From contig OX393549.1 of NCBI GenBank assembly GCA_947650365.1, positions 97,646,016-97,710,015 of the forward strand: DNA of 64,000 nt, given 5' to 3'. Below the pieces are notes generated by a model. That model was not told the DNA's origin. It was given only the letters and a program-made list of their open reading frames with translations, and did not search any database. Made by a program: the position numbers and the translations under genes. Source of the stretch: Chamaelirium japonicum. Its lineage: Eukaryota; Streptophyta; Magnoliopsida; Liliales; Melanthiaceae. The stretch's first letter is position 1. Each line of letters begins with the position of its first letter. Positions 11,074 to 23,375 of the stretch are shown here, piece by piece.

Positions 11074-13334
11074 GCGTGATGGTGCTCAAGCTGAGGGATT
11101 TGGGGAGGGAGGGCTGGGGCGATCAGGCTGCGAGATTTGGTGAGGGAGGGGGCGATCGTGTAATCGCGGGGGAGTAATAATAATAATGCTAAATAGCCAA
11201 CTCGTTTGACTTTGACGACGTTTGCTAAATAGCCAACTCACGTGATGTGGAATGCTGGCGGTCCTCATTGTTGGGAACATATTTGCGGGGGTAATGGGAT
11301 GATGCCACGTAATGTTTGACAAAGTAGAGATCTCGGTCTCTTTCTGTACGGAAGCACGGGTCTGACCCGAACCGGACCCGCTCAATCCGAACAATAGATA
11401 ATTATAGGTAAACCTAGTTAAAATTTTGAACGGATTTGAAAAAAATAAAAAATAGAAAATTTTTTCTAAATAACCACATGGTATTCCATATATCCAAAAA
11501 TAACCACCAGGTTTTCTTATTTACTATTATGATTACTTACACTTGTGAAATCCTATGCACGTGTGTCTCCATTTTATTTCTTCCAAACATCCCCATCCCT
11601 TTAATCGCTTCCTCTAACTGCATCAAAACCATCTTTTATCCCTTTCTTTGTTGTTTTCCTTGCCATCACCGGTGAATATTCCGGCCGGACCCCTTCAATC
11701 GATGAAAATCGACGGGAATCACACAGGAACCATGCCGGAGTGACGCTAGAACCCATTTTCCCCAAGTGTTTCTTCGTTGGCGATCGGATCTCGTGAAGAA
11801 CCGTCGCACGGTAGAAATCGTTGGCGATCGGATCTCGTGGATTGAGGCACGCCGAAATACCACCTAAATTCCACCGAAACGCGTGATGGTGCTCGATCAG
11901 GCTGCGAGATTTGGTGAGGGAGGGGGCGATCGTGTAATCGCGGGGGAGTAATAATGCTATATAGCCAACTCGTTTGCCGACGTTTGTTGACGACTCCACG
12001 TGATGTGGAATGCTGGCGGGTTCTCATTGTTGGGAACATATTTGTATGGAAGCGAGGGTCTGACCCGAACCCGACCCGTTCAATCCGAACAATGGTTAAT
12101 CATAGGTAAAACTAGTTAAAATTTTGGACGGATTTGGATTAAAAAATAGGAAAATTTTCCTAAATGACCACCTGGTATTCCATATATCCAAAAATAACCA
12201 CCAGGTTTTCTTATTTCCTATTATGATCACTTACACTTGTGAAATCCTATGCACGTGTGTCTCCATTTTATTTCTTCCAAAAATCCCCATCCCTTTAATC
12301 GCTTTCTCTAACTGCATCAAAGCCATCTTTTATACCTTTCGTTGCCGTTTTCCTTGCCGTCACCGGTGAACATTCCGGTCGGACCCCTTCAATCGATGAA
12401 AATCGACGGGAATCACGCCGGAACCATGCCGGAGCGACGCTAGAACCCATTTTCCCCAAGTGTTTCTTCGTTGGCGATCGGATCTCGTGAAGAACCATCG
12501 CACGGTAGAAATCGTTGGTGATCGGATCTCGTGGATTGAGGCACGTCGGAATACCACCTAAATCCCTCCGGAACTGCCATTGCTAGAGGAAGGAAGAACA
12601 CTCATTGTTGCAATCGACTGAAATAGAGGTAAAAATCCAAAAAAATGAAGCCCTAGATATTGTAGAAATTTGATTCTGTACAGGTTGTCTAGGTGTAAAG
12701 TTTTTACGCTTATTTGTGCTTAGCAGTTTCTGTATTATGTACAGGTTGTCTAGACGTAAAGTTTTTGCGCATATTTACGTTTAGCAGTTTCTATATTACG
12801 TACAGGTAGTTTAGACGTAAAGTTTTTGCGTTTATATGCGCTTAACAATTTCTATATTATGTACATATTGTTTTAGGGGTAAATATCAATAAATTTTAGC
12901 ACTTGTTTTATACATCTATATCTGCGCTTAGAATGTTTTCAAATTTATTAAAAATTTTACAAATTTTTACAGTGTGTTATGCGCAAATCTGTATTATTGA
13001 TATGTTGTTTTAAGCGTAAATCCGCGCTCAGTAGTATCTGTATGTTTTAGGTGTAAAGTTTCTGCATATTTATTTAGGCACTCATATGCGCTTATGTACG
13101 CTTATCTACGCTTAGAAATTTATGTATTATGTACAGGTTGTTTAGGCATAAAGTTTTTGCGCTTATAAGGATCGGGGGATGCATATCTGAGTCCTTTCTA
13201 AAAAACCCTGAAACAAAGTCCATCTTCAAACAAAAAAAAAATTGTTTTTTTTAGATAAACAAAAAAAAATCTGTGAGAATTATGATTGAAACATTGAGAA
13301 AAACCCATTAAAAAAAAACCATTAAGAGAGAGAG

Positions 13335-13369
<35 letters not shown>

Positions 13370-14578
13370 CACTTCCTTCAGCTCTAAATACGAATCGGGG
13401 GATGCAGATTTGAGTCTTTCTAAAAAAACCTGAAACAAAGTCCATCTTCAAACAAAAAATTTTTGTTTTTTTTGAGATAAACAAAAAAAATTTGTTAGAT
13501 AAAGAAATCTGTTAGAGAGAGAGATCTGACCCGGAGAAGCTCTCAATCGCCCCTTCGGGATGCAGATCGGGCGGATGCAAAGGAGAAAAAAAAAAAAAAT
13601 TGGGATTTGGGGAGGGAGGGAGAGATCGTGTGATGGTGCTCAAGCTGAGGGATGTGAGGAGGGAGGGCTGGGGCGATCAGGCTGCGAGATTTGGTGAGGG
13701 AGGGGGGCGATCGTGTAATCGCGGGGGAGTAATAATGCTATATAGTCAACTCGTTTGCCGACGTTTGTTGACGACTCTACGTGATGTGGAATGCTAGCGG
13801 GCCCTCATTGTTGGGAACATATTTGCGGGGGGCAATGGGATGATGCCTCGTAATGTTTGACAAACTAGAGATCTCGGTCTCTTTCTGTACGGAAGCGCGG
13901 GTCTGACCCGAACCCGACCCGCTCAATCCGAACAATGGATAATCATAGGTAAAACTAGTTAAAAATTTGGACGGATTTGGATAAAAAAATAGAGAAATTT
14001 TCCTAAATGACCACCTGGTATTCCATATATCCAAAAATAACCACCAGGTTTTCTTATTTCCTATTATGATTACTTACACTTGTGAAATCCTATGCACGTG
14101 TGTCTCCATTTTATTTCTTCCAAAAATCCCCATCTCTTTAATCGCTTCCTCTAACTGCATCAAAACCACCTTTTATCCCTTTCGTTGTTGTCTTCCTTGC
14201 CGTCACCGGTGAACATTCCGGCCGGACCCCTTCAATCGATGAAAATCGACGGGAATCACGCCGGAATCATGCCGGAGTGCCGCTAGAACCCATTTTCCCC
14301 AAGTGTTTCTTCGTTGGCGATCGGATCTCGTGAAGAACCGTCGCACGGTAGAAATCGTTGGCGATCGGATCTCGTGGATTGAGGCACGCCGGAATACCAG
14401 CTAAATCCCATCGGAGCGCGTGATGGTGCTCGATCAGGCTGCGAGATTTGGTGATGGAGGGGGCGATCGTGTAATCGCGGGGGAGTAATAATGCTATATA
14501 GCCAACTCGTTTGCCGACGTTTGTTGACGACTCCACGTGACGTGGAATGCTGGCGGGTCCTCATTGTTGGGAACATAT
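11074..14578. repeat. About 0.8-kb tandem units within a 2.5-kb duplicated block
   Basis: The marker GTGATGGTGCTC begins units at 11074, 11881, 13628 and 14417, giving spacings of 807 and 789 bp. The GCTCTCAATCGCCCCTTCGG leader near 10980 recurs near 13537, so a block of about 2.56 kb including part of the GA array is duplicated. Each unit contains GACCCGAACCCGACCC words, the phrase CATGGTATTCCATATATCC or a close variant, and GGCGATCGGATCTCGTG twice. The fourth unit is interrupted at 14578 by the copia element and resumes at 20691. Short open frames are not conserved between copies, so the units look non-coding. Confidence 0.75.
12676..13165. repeat. 61-bp minisatellite, decaying
   Basis: The phrase GTACAGGTTGTCTAG..GTAAAGTTTTT..GCTTAGCAGTTTCT repeats about every 61 bp from 12676 to about 12870. 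It continues as increasingly degenerate copies to about 13165. It separates the truncated second 0.8-kb unit from the next GA array copy. Confidence 0.65.
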
Positions 14579-15367
14579 TGTTGGTTGATTTTAATATTTA
14601 TAATTTTAGTGTATATGATTTTGGGAATCCAAACCCTTTTATCCTTTTGTCTCTTTTGGCTGAATCTTTTGAGAGTTATTTATTTTGTAAGTGGAAATTG
14701 GGTCCCACAAGTCTTGTTATGGTGGTGTACTTGTTTGACTTGGTACACACACTCTTTTATGAGGGTGTTTGAATATTGAATTCACTTTATATTCTTTAGG
14801 CTAACCAAAGTACAGCACTTGAGTGCTATGGTACGGTGAGCCACTAGTGAATCAATGCACCTTTTGGTCCAATGGGTTTTTGTGAGTCTCTAGTGAATCA
14901 ATGCACATTTTGGTCCAATGGGTTTTCGTGCGACTCTTCAGGAGTTGGGAATAACATCTCTTCAATTTTGCATCCCAATACGAGGGACACATCCCTATGA
15001 AGGGTCACACCTCTATCCAACAGGTGAATGGGTGCTATGTGCACTGTTCATAACTTTATAGGGACTAATAGGGCTTTGAAAAGAGATACGGGAAAACCGA
15101 GACATAGAGTTTTTGTTTTTTCTTTCTTATTTTTGAGTCTTGGACAACAGTTGTGATTGCAATCCTTGAGTTCGGAGATTCCTTAGTTCTTGTGCACGTT
15201 AAGGGATCTGACGGTCCGTTGTATCTTGGGAGTAGTTTGCCAAATAAGCCTGTGCACTTAAAGGTGGCAATATCTATTCTTAAGTCAGCGCCAAGCGTGC
15301 CTCGGATCATTTTCTTGTTTTTCATTCTTATTTTATCTCTGTGTTATCCATTCTATTTTCACCAACA
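14579..15367 (+). repeat. 5' LTR of the copia element
   Basis: 789 bp, TGTTGG to CCAACA. It differs from the 3' LTR only at 15240 (C versus T) and 15299 (G versus A), both transitions. It contains a direct repeat GTGAATCAATGCAC..TTTTGGTCCAATGGG at about 14846 and 14894. The 18 bases at 15266-15283 are almost perfectly complementary to the bases that follow the LTR. Confidence 0.95.
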
Positions 15368-15387
15368 ATTTAAGAATAGATACTGCC
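15266..15387 (+). other. Unusual primer-binding region: self-complementary 18-mer
   Basis: Immediately after the 5' LTR there is no TGGTATCAGAGC, the initiator-tRNA primer site usual in plant copia elements. Instead 15370-15387 (TTAAGAATAGATACTGCC) is the reverse complement of 15266-15283 (GGCAATATCTATTCTTAA) with one mismatch. The pair spans the LTR junction with an 86-base loop. Either the element primes on an unusual RNA, or the transcript folds back here. Confidence 0.6.
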
Positions 15388-15391
15388 TTCT

Positions 15392-18300
15392 ATGACTAGT
15401 ATGGATAATTGTGCCAAGAGATCCGATAAGATTGATAGGTCCCTCAAACCCAAAATTTTTGATGGCAAAGATTTCAAACGGTGGCAACGCCGTATGAAGT
15501 TTTGACTTTCATCTTTGAATATCTTCTATGTGATATCTGATCCCACACCTTCTAGTGTTCCAACACTTTCTGAAACTGGTGAAACTGTCAAATCCGATTC
15601 CGAGAAAATTGTCAAATTCAATCTAGATGATTATTCTTGTCATGGACATATTCTGAGTGCTATGAGTGATTCTCTTTATGATCTTTATTGTGAGACACCA
15701 TCTTCCAAAGAATTGTGAGAAACCCTCGAGAAGAAATATGGGCAAGAGAATGCTGGAGAAGAGAAGTATGTAGTGGGAGAGTACTTTGACTTCAAGATGG
15801 TCAATGATCAGCCCGTGATAGAGCAAGTACATCAAGTTCAAAACTTGGTGACGAAGATCATAGCCAAAGGTATTCCCATCGATGAACGTATTCAAGTACC
15901 GGCATTGATCGACAAGCTTCCGCCATCCTGGAGTGACTTCCAAATCCTTCTCAAGCATAAAAGAGAAGCGATGACATTGGATGATCTCATAATGTCGATT
16001 CAGATAGAGGAGAAGCATCGAATCAAGCACAAACCGCTTTCTACTCATGAGCAAGGAGGTATGGCTAATTTTATTCAATCAAAGAATAAGTCTTTTCCAA
16101 AGAAATCCAAGAAAGGAAAAAACAAGTTTAAGCCAATTGGCAAGATCCAGAAAGATCAAAACAAGAAGACTTGTTGGGTGTGCGGCAAGTTTGGTCACTT
16201 TGCCAAACAATGCCGACAAAGGAAGGATAAGGAGATTGGAGAACAATCTCGAAGTGTTGCTCTTACTCCTCAGGCAAATATGATATGCAGCACTACCACT
16301 GGGGTATCAAATTTAAGGTTAGAAATATCTAAACCTGAAGTAAATTTGACTTATCAACCTACTGATTGGTGGGTTGATACAGGTGCAAATATTCATGTGT
16401 GTTCTGAATTCTCCTCATTTATATCCTATCAGGATACCCGAGGAAGAACTGTGATAATGGGGAACTCCACTATTGCACACGTGCTAGGAGAAGGGAATGT
16501 GAATCTACGCTTCACATCTGGGAACGTGATTACTCTTCACAACGTGCAATATGTGCCTGAAATCCGGAAAAATCTTATTAGTGGTGTGATCTTAAGCCAA
16601 GAAGGCTATAAACTTGTATTTGAGTCGAACAAGTTTGTTATTTCTAAAAATAATATCTTTATTGGTCTTGGATATTTGTGTAATGGCTTGTTTAAATTGA
16701 GCATTCTATCTAATAAAATTAAGTATGCTTCATCGTCTATGCTTTTAAATGTGGAATCTTCTGATATTTGGCATATTAGACTGGGGCATGTTAATTTTCA
16801 TACTATTAGAAAAATGATGAAATTAGGTTTAATTCCTATGTCTAATATTATAGTTGATTCTAAATGTGAGATTTGCGTACAAGCAAAACAATCTAGAAAA
16901 TCATTTTATTCTGTTTGTCGTTCTACTACGTTGCTAGAACTCGTTCATAGTGATATATGCGAGTTAAATGGAGTTCTAACAAGGGGAGGTAGAAGGTATT
17001 TCATAACTTTTATAGATGACTTTTCTAGATATTGTTATGTGTATTTGATAAAATCAAAAGATGAAGCATTTCTAAAATTTTGTAATTTTAAGTCTGAAGT
17101 GGAAAACCAAACCGAAAAGAAAATTAAGCGGTTAAGAACCGATCGGGGAGGTGAGTTTTGCTCTGCTGAATTCACTAAGTTTTGTGAAAGTAATGGGATA
17201 ATCCATGAAACCACAGCACCTTATTCACCACAATCTAATGGTGTGGCAGAAAGGAAGAATAGAACATTTATAGAGATGATAAACTCTTTGTTAACTTGTT
17301 CTGGTTTACCCAAGAACTTGTGGGGAGAAGCATTATATGCATCTAATAATGTTCTAAATCGAGTTCCTTTCAAAAAGCAGGACAAAACCCCTTTCGAACT
17401 TTGGTTTGGTAGAAAACCTAGTTTGAATTTTTTGAGAGTATGGGGATGCCTTGCTAAGGTAAAAATCCCTAACTCTAAGATTGACAAACTAGGACCAAGA
17501 ACTTTTGATGGCATTTTTATTGGTTATGCTTTTCATAGTCATGCATATAGATTTCTTATTTTAAAATCTGATAATCCTGAGTATGCTCCTAACTCTATTA
17601 AGGAATCTAATGATGCTGTATTTTTTGAAAATATATTTCCTATGCTTAATATGAATAATTCTTCCATTTCTACGACTTCCTCTATTTCAAAATCTTCTGA
17701 GAAAACTGTAGAAACTAGAGAGCCGGAATTATGTCTTGAACCTAGAAGGTCCAAAAGACCTAGGGTTGAGAAAAACTTCGGTGATGAGTTTTATACATTT
17801 TCTCTTGAGAGTGAGCCTATAACCTATGGAGAAGCCATGTCTAGCTCTGAAGTTTCATTTTGGAAAGAAGCCATCAAGAGTGAAATGGACTCTATAATGG
17901 CTCATGGTACTTGGGACTTGACAGATCTTCCTATTGGGATCAAACCAATTGGATGCAAATGGATCTTTAAAAAGAAATTCAATTCAGACGGATCCATAAA
18001 TAAGTACAAAGCTAGACTAGTGGCTAAGGGGTTTAAGCAGAAGGAAGGTATTGATTATTTTGATACATATTCTCCTGTAACTAGGATGACTACCATTCGA
18101 GTGCTAATTGCAATAGCTGCATCATATCACCTCGAGATACATCAAATGGATGTTAAGACCGCATTTCTTAATGGGGTTTTAGAGGAAGAAATTTATATGG
18201 AACAGCCAGAAGGATATGTAGTCAAAGGACAGGAAAATAAAGTATGTAAATTAGTGAAATCTCTATATGGGTTAAAGCAGGCACCAAAACAATGGCATGA

Positions 18301-19366
18301 AAAGTTTGATAGTGTAATTCTTTCCAATGGTTTTTCTATATGTGAATCTGATAAATGTGTATATTGGAAATATTTTGGTTCTTCTTTTGTTATTATGTGC
18401 CTGTATGTAGATGATATTCTAATCTTTGGCAATAATATTGATCATATAAAGAAAACTAAAATATTATTGAGTACTAACTTTGAGATGAAGGATCTTGGAG
18501 TTGCAAATGTAATATTAGGTATCAAGCTTACAAGAACTACAAGTGGTATATCTCTACATCAATCTCATTATGTGGAAAAGGTTCTAAAAAGATTTGGTTT
18601 CTATGATTATAAGCCAGTAAGTACTCCTTATGATGCAAGCTTAAAATTAAAGAAAAATTGTGGGGATGCTGTATCACAACTTAAATATTCACAGCTAATA
18701 GGAAGTTTAATGTATCTGGCTAATTCTGGAAGGCCAGACATCTCCTATGCTGTAGGAAGATTAAGTAGATACACTAATAATCCTGATGATTCTCATTGGG
18801 CTGCACTGATTAGACTCGTAAGGTACCTTAAAGGAACCATGGAGTATAGTATATTATATACTGGAGATCCAACTGTGCTTGAGGGGTACAGTGATGCTAA
18901 TTGGATCTCAGATTCTGAAGAAACCAAGGCCACTAGTGGATATGTATTCACTCTAGGAGGTGCAGCAGTGGCTTGGAGATCTTCTAAACAGACCATAATT
19001 ACAAGGTCGACAATGGAGGCCGAGTTAGTGGCTCTCGAGTTAGCTGGAAGTGAGGCTGAATGGCTTAAGGGATTATTATCCGAGCTACCTGGTATAGATA
19101 AGCCAATTCCTGGGGTTCTCATACACTGTGATAACCAAGCCACTCTAGCAAAGATTAAGAGTAAGAACCATAACTCTAAAAATTCTAGACATATAGAGTT
19201 AAGGTATAAGATTTTGAGAAAGCTAGATACGACTGGGGTAATAACTCTAATTTATACAAAGTCGGAGGATAATTTAGCAGATCATCTTACTAAAGGATTG
19301 TCAAGAGGACAAGTCCTTAATTCTTCTAGGAGGATGGGTCTTAAAGACCTAAAGCCTATATCATAA
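15392..19366 (+). CDS. Copia Gag-Pol polyprotein, two internal stop codons
   Basis: One frame runs from ATG 15392 to the stop at 19366 (1324 codons), broken only by TGA at 15503-15505 and 15716-15718. Both sit where Trp is expected and fit TGG to TGA changes. From the ATG at 15773, 1197 residues are open. Gag ends with zinc knuckle [14 protein letters not shown] (16172). The protease has DTGA (16376). The GAG-pre-integrase His/Cys region spans 16772-16876. The integrase DD35E triad is at 16952, 17141 and 17249. Reverse transcriptase has YVDD (18404). RNase H has Asp at 18893 and Glu at 19016. Length and order match complete plant copia polyproteins. All pol catalytic residues are kept, so only the gag stops impair it. 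Confidence 0.95.
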
Positions 19367-19896
19367 ATCACCGTTAGCAGCAACCCAACCTTATTGAACG
19401 GAGATCCCGGGATTAAGGTTCAATGGGAAAAACAAGCTAATTGGGTGACCAGTGGAGCACAAAATAATCCTCCTAATATTGTGTGCTCGCCTACAGATGT
19501 TAAGGAAGACTAATGTCTAAATGTTGTCAAGGCCTTTAAGGCAGGATATGGCAGGATATCCTTGGAGACAAACACCTATATGAGTGTGACTGTGAGGCCG
19601 CAGTCTATGAGAATTTGAGAGGCTTATTCTCTAGATCACTCAGGAATTCAAGATACTGTCGCAAGGCCGTAATGCGAACCACTGATAGAACTCAAGCTCG
19701 ATCTTACAGTATGTTGTTCGATATAATAAAATCTATGTATATGGGTTCAAGTTCAAAACTTCGGTTACTTAGGACTTGCATAGATGGAATTATATCAACT
19801 AGAAGTGGGTTCAAATCCAAAAGATACCCATCTTTGAAAACATATTGTACTGTTGTCAAATTTTATTGTTTTAAATATTTAAATCATGTGGGGAAA
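19367..19896 (+). other. Copia 3' non-coding region and polypurine tract
   Basis: 530 bases between the pol stop and the 3' LTR contain no reading frame. They end in the polypurine tract GTGGGGAAA (19888-19896), directly abutting TGTTGG. Confidence 0.8.
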
Positions 19897-20685
19897 TGTT
19901 GGTTGATTTTAATATTTATAATTTTAGTGTATATGATTTTGGGAATCCAAACCCTTTTATCCTTTTGTCTCTTTTGGCTGAATCTTTTGAGAGTTATTTA
20001 TTTTGTAAGTGGAAATTGGGTCCCACAAGTCTTGTTATGGTGGTGTACTTGTTTGACTTGGTACACACACTCTTTTATGAGGGTGTTTGAATATTGAATT
20101 CACTTTATATTCTTTAGGCTAACCAAAGTACAGCACTTGAGTGCTATGGTACGGTGAGCCACTAGTGAATCAATGCACCTTTTGGTCCAATGGGTTTTTG
20201 TGAGTCTCTAGTGAATCAATGCACATTTTGGTCCAATGGGTTTTCGTGCGACTCTTCAGGAGTTGGGAATAACATCTCTTCAATTTTGCATCCCAATACG
20301 AGGGACACATCCCTATGAAGGGTCACACCTCTATCCAACAGGTGAATGGGTGCTATGTGCACTGTTCATAACTTTATAGGGACTAATAGGGCTTTGAAAA
20401 GAGATACGGGAAAACCGAGACATAGAGTTTTTGTTTTTTCTTTCTTATTTTTGAGTCTTGGACAACAGTTGTGATTGCAATCCTTGAGTTCGGAGATTCC
20501 TTAGTTCTTGTGCACGTTAAGGGATCTGACGGTCCGTTGTATCTTGGGAGTAGTTTGTCAAATAAGCCTGTGCACTTAAAGGTGGCAATATCTATTCTTA
20601 AGTCAGCGCCAAGCGTACCTCGGATCATTTTCTTGTTTTTCATTCTTATTTTATCTCTGTGTTATCCATTCTATTTTCACCAACA
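19897..20685 (+). repeat. 3' LTR of the copia element
   Basis: 789 bp, starting TGTTGG after the polypurine tract and ending CCAACA before the target duplication CATAT. Confidence 0.95.
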
Positions 20686-20900
20686 CATATTTGCGGGGGC
20701 AATGAGATGATGCCACGTAAAGTTGACAAACTAGAGATCTCGGTCTCTTTCTGTACGGTACGGAAGCGTGATATCTATCTTTTATTATAGCGATGGGCGG
20801 GTCTGACCCGAACCTGACTCGCCCAATCCGAACAATGGATAATCATAGGTAAAAGTAGTTAAAATTTTGGATGGATTTGGATAAAAAAATATCAACCCGA
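20686..20900. repeat. Remainder of the interrupted 0.8-kb unit
   Basis: Continues the fourth repeat unit after the copia insertion (TTTGCGGGGGCAATGAGATG, then GACCCGAACC and GGATAATCATAGGTAAAA). It then diverges into AT-rich sequence. Confidence 0.75.
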
Positions 20901-22117
20901 TTTCAATTTGAACGGATTTGGACATCATCTTTCTTAACCCGAGGAACCCGAAGAACCTAAGGAACCCAAGTAGACGAGTATTGTGACATACATATTTGTA
21001 GGGCTGCTGTTATTAATCCATCACCACACCACAACCTTTCGATAGATGTTTCATATAATTAGAAAGAGAGGTGTTGGCTGATTTTACTTTTTGTAGTTGT
21101 GGCAAATGGTGATTAGTGGAATTATTTTTTTTTCTTGTTTTGGTTTTAAGAGATCAAGTATTTTTATTTATTGTGATCAAATTAAACCCGTCAAATCCGA
21201 CCATTTTTTTGGCAAATTGGGCAACCCAAGCAACTTGACATGAGCAAGCACATGTTAATTCCATGTGTTCCCCAAGCTCCACGGGCAAAACGGATTGATA
21301 TGTGTGTAGGCCGAGTTAGGCATGAGCAGACTCTTCAACGCACCCAACTAGCCCAAGTCCAACCCCTACCTACTATAACACTAGCAAAAAATACTGTGCA
21401 TCATATCTATCTACTATAAACACTAGCAAAAAAACTCGTGCATCGCAGGATTTATCTGATTTGATGCCATAAAAACAAATATAACAGAAGCAATGGATTA
21501 CAATTAACACATGAAATTTGATCAAAGTCTCAGAGGGATAATGCAACACACATCAACTATTTGAATTTCGGCCTAATACTTGTGCATGAAATTAAATTGA
21601 TAAAAACTAATTTATTATTGTGCTAATACTTGAACAAAAATTATTTTTTTATTCAAACTACTAAAAAACATATTTGCAAATTGTGTACGCCAACATAAAA
21701 CCTAAACCAAGTGAATGAGTCATCTTTTTCTTATATCATCATTATAATCATCATTATGCATCATCGTGACTCTGTGCTCTATAAAAAAAATATTTAAATT
21801 ATTAAACAAATTATACAGAACCAGGTCATAAGGTTAATTTATAATAAATGTTTAAATAAATATTAACCATTTGTTTCTTTTCTTCAACATGTAATCCATC
21901 TCAATGGATCTGAATACTTTATTATTTTTTTTATAGGAAAAGTAATATAAACCATAAATTTGTGTGTTTTTGGATCATTTATCAATATGATTAGTTTTTC
22001 AATTACAAAAATATATCGATCATAGATTCTAGAACGTACATGGTCCTGAATATATTCCTTTGTTAAAATCTATGTCATAAAGTGTGACGTTCAATTTAAA
22101 ATACAATGACTTTAGGT
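20901..22117. other. AT-rich intergenic sequence with Helitron-like phrases
   Basis: No gene. Two adjacent copies of CTA(T)CTACTATAA(A)CACTAGCAAAAA occur at about 21369-21395 and 21408-21432. The second runs into CTCGTGCATCGCAGG. This resembles 5' ends of plant Helitrons, but no CTRR 3' end or hairpin was found. Confidence 0.3.
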
Positions 22118-23171
22118 CTAATAAGTTAGTATGTCATGATCACCACCGAAGAAATCAACCTTTGCTAATTGTTGCTCATCATGATCCAATAACTTCACTA
22201 CTGGCTTTGGGTCTACAGCATAAGCTTCAGCTAGCAGAATTGCAGTTGCTAAGTTAGGCAAGAACACTGCTACTTGAGGATTTAGCTTGGGTTCAGCATC
22301 TGTTAGACACGAACCCATTGATCAACAACCACCAAGCTCTGCAGGTTACAATCAATACTTGCAGCCTGTGAGCCGACACGTGTGATCTCCGGGGCTTCCT
22401 TTGCGTTCCCAGCAGTTGGTATGGGCAGCATAGGCTCATCAGCTCCTGCATAGCCCCCCAATCGGGCTTGCTGGCAGCCCCCCAATTGTGTCCTGCCAGC
22501 AAAGTCTGATGAAGAACCCTCCCCGTCATCTATAGATTGATCACCTCCAAGCAATTGGGAATGGGAAGAATTGCCAGCAATATTAACCCATCACCACTCA
22601 CTCCCTCATCGAACCCTGCCAGAGGAGTAAAATGTGAGCCTGCGCAAACCTGGGCTAATTGAGGCTTTTCAACGATCACCTTGCCTACAGCAGATTCCCT
22701 TGGATTTTCATCGATCTGTACATGAGGGCATTGCACCGAATCACCCCCGCTGTCCTCATTAGTAGCCATTAACCCATCTCTACTCTTACCAACTGGGATC
22801 CAAGCCGTCCTTATTACTCCCCGCCCCTTCGTTCTTGTATATCGAGGCACATATGTTTGTTGTCCAGACTGGGTTGGACCCGTCGCAGCAGGCCTTATGT
22901 CCCTCGAATTCTTTGCTTGGCAGCTCCCCTCCGAGTGTCCAAATATACCCCCACACAGCACCTTGCAAATACCATCCTTTGGCGGCCGTGGGGTGGTCAC
23001 CATTGATTGGAGAAGGGGAAAGTATGGCCGCCGCCCAACAACGTATCCCACAAGCGTACTCCTCCAGTTCTCCAAGTTCGGCTCTTCTTCCTCCCTCGGT
23101 AGGACGACAACCTTCATATCATCTACAACCACCAAGGCCACATAACGGAGCTTGAATCCTTCGCACTGCAT
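22118..23171 (-). pseudogene. LINE ORF1 (DUF4283-like, zinc-knuckle) remnant
   Basis: The frame beginning at 23171 reads NWRSTLVGYVVGRRPYFPLL, typical of the RNA-binding domain of plant LINE ORF1. It goes almost at once into a degraded knuckle (ICKVLCGGIFGHSEGSCQ) and then YVPRYTRTKGRG. The expected stretch between them is deleted, and downstream frames (22554-22118) are broken by shifts. ORF1 proteins coat LINE RNA. This one is dead. Sequence at 23200-23350 on the same strand may be its N-terminal part in another frame. Confidence 0.6.
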
Positions 23172-23375
23172 GGGACCTCCGACTATCGAGCTCCAGGAAT
23201 TAGAGGGAGTCGATCTTTACATGCCCTAAGTCACCCACAACTCCTCCATCGACATTACTTACGGCTGCATCCGGATTAGCCTCGGCATTTTCGCAAGCTT
23301 TCTCCCTCCCTACCACCTCGCCGAACAGCTCCGCGTTTGCTGTTTCTTTGATTTTTTTTCTTCTTGGTAACCAGA

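Larger units (their letters stand above)
14579..20685 (+). mobile_element. Young full-length Ty1/copia retrotransposon
   Basis: The 6107-bp element is bounded by TGTTGG...CCAACA with a perfect 5-bp target duplication CATAT (14574-14578 and 20686-20690). The unoccupied sequence GGGAACATATTTGCGGGG is present in a neighbouring repeat unit near 11275-11290, which confirms the insertion. The LTRs are 789 bp each and differ at two positions that I can see (15240/20558 and 15299/20617). The order gag, protease, integrase, reverse transcriptase, RNase H is that of Ty1/copia. The polypurine tract is GTGGGGAAA. The frame has two stops, so this copy needs help or readthrough. I cannot assign the lineage reliably. 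Confidence 0.95.

Noticed and set aside
14491-14779. Small ORFs at the copia LTR edge, repeated near 20000
   Set aside because: They are identical by virtue of the duplicated LTR; no independent support as genes.
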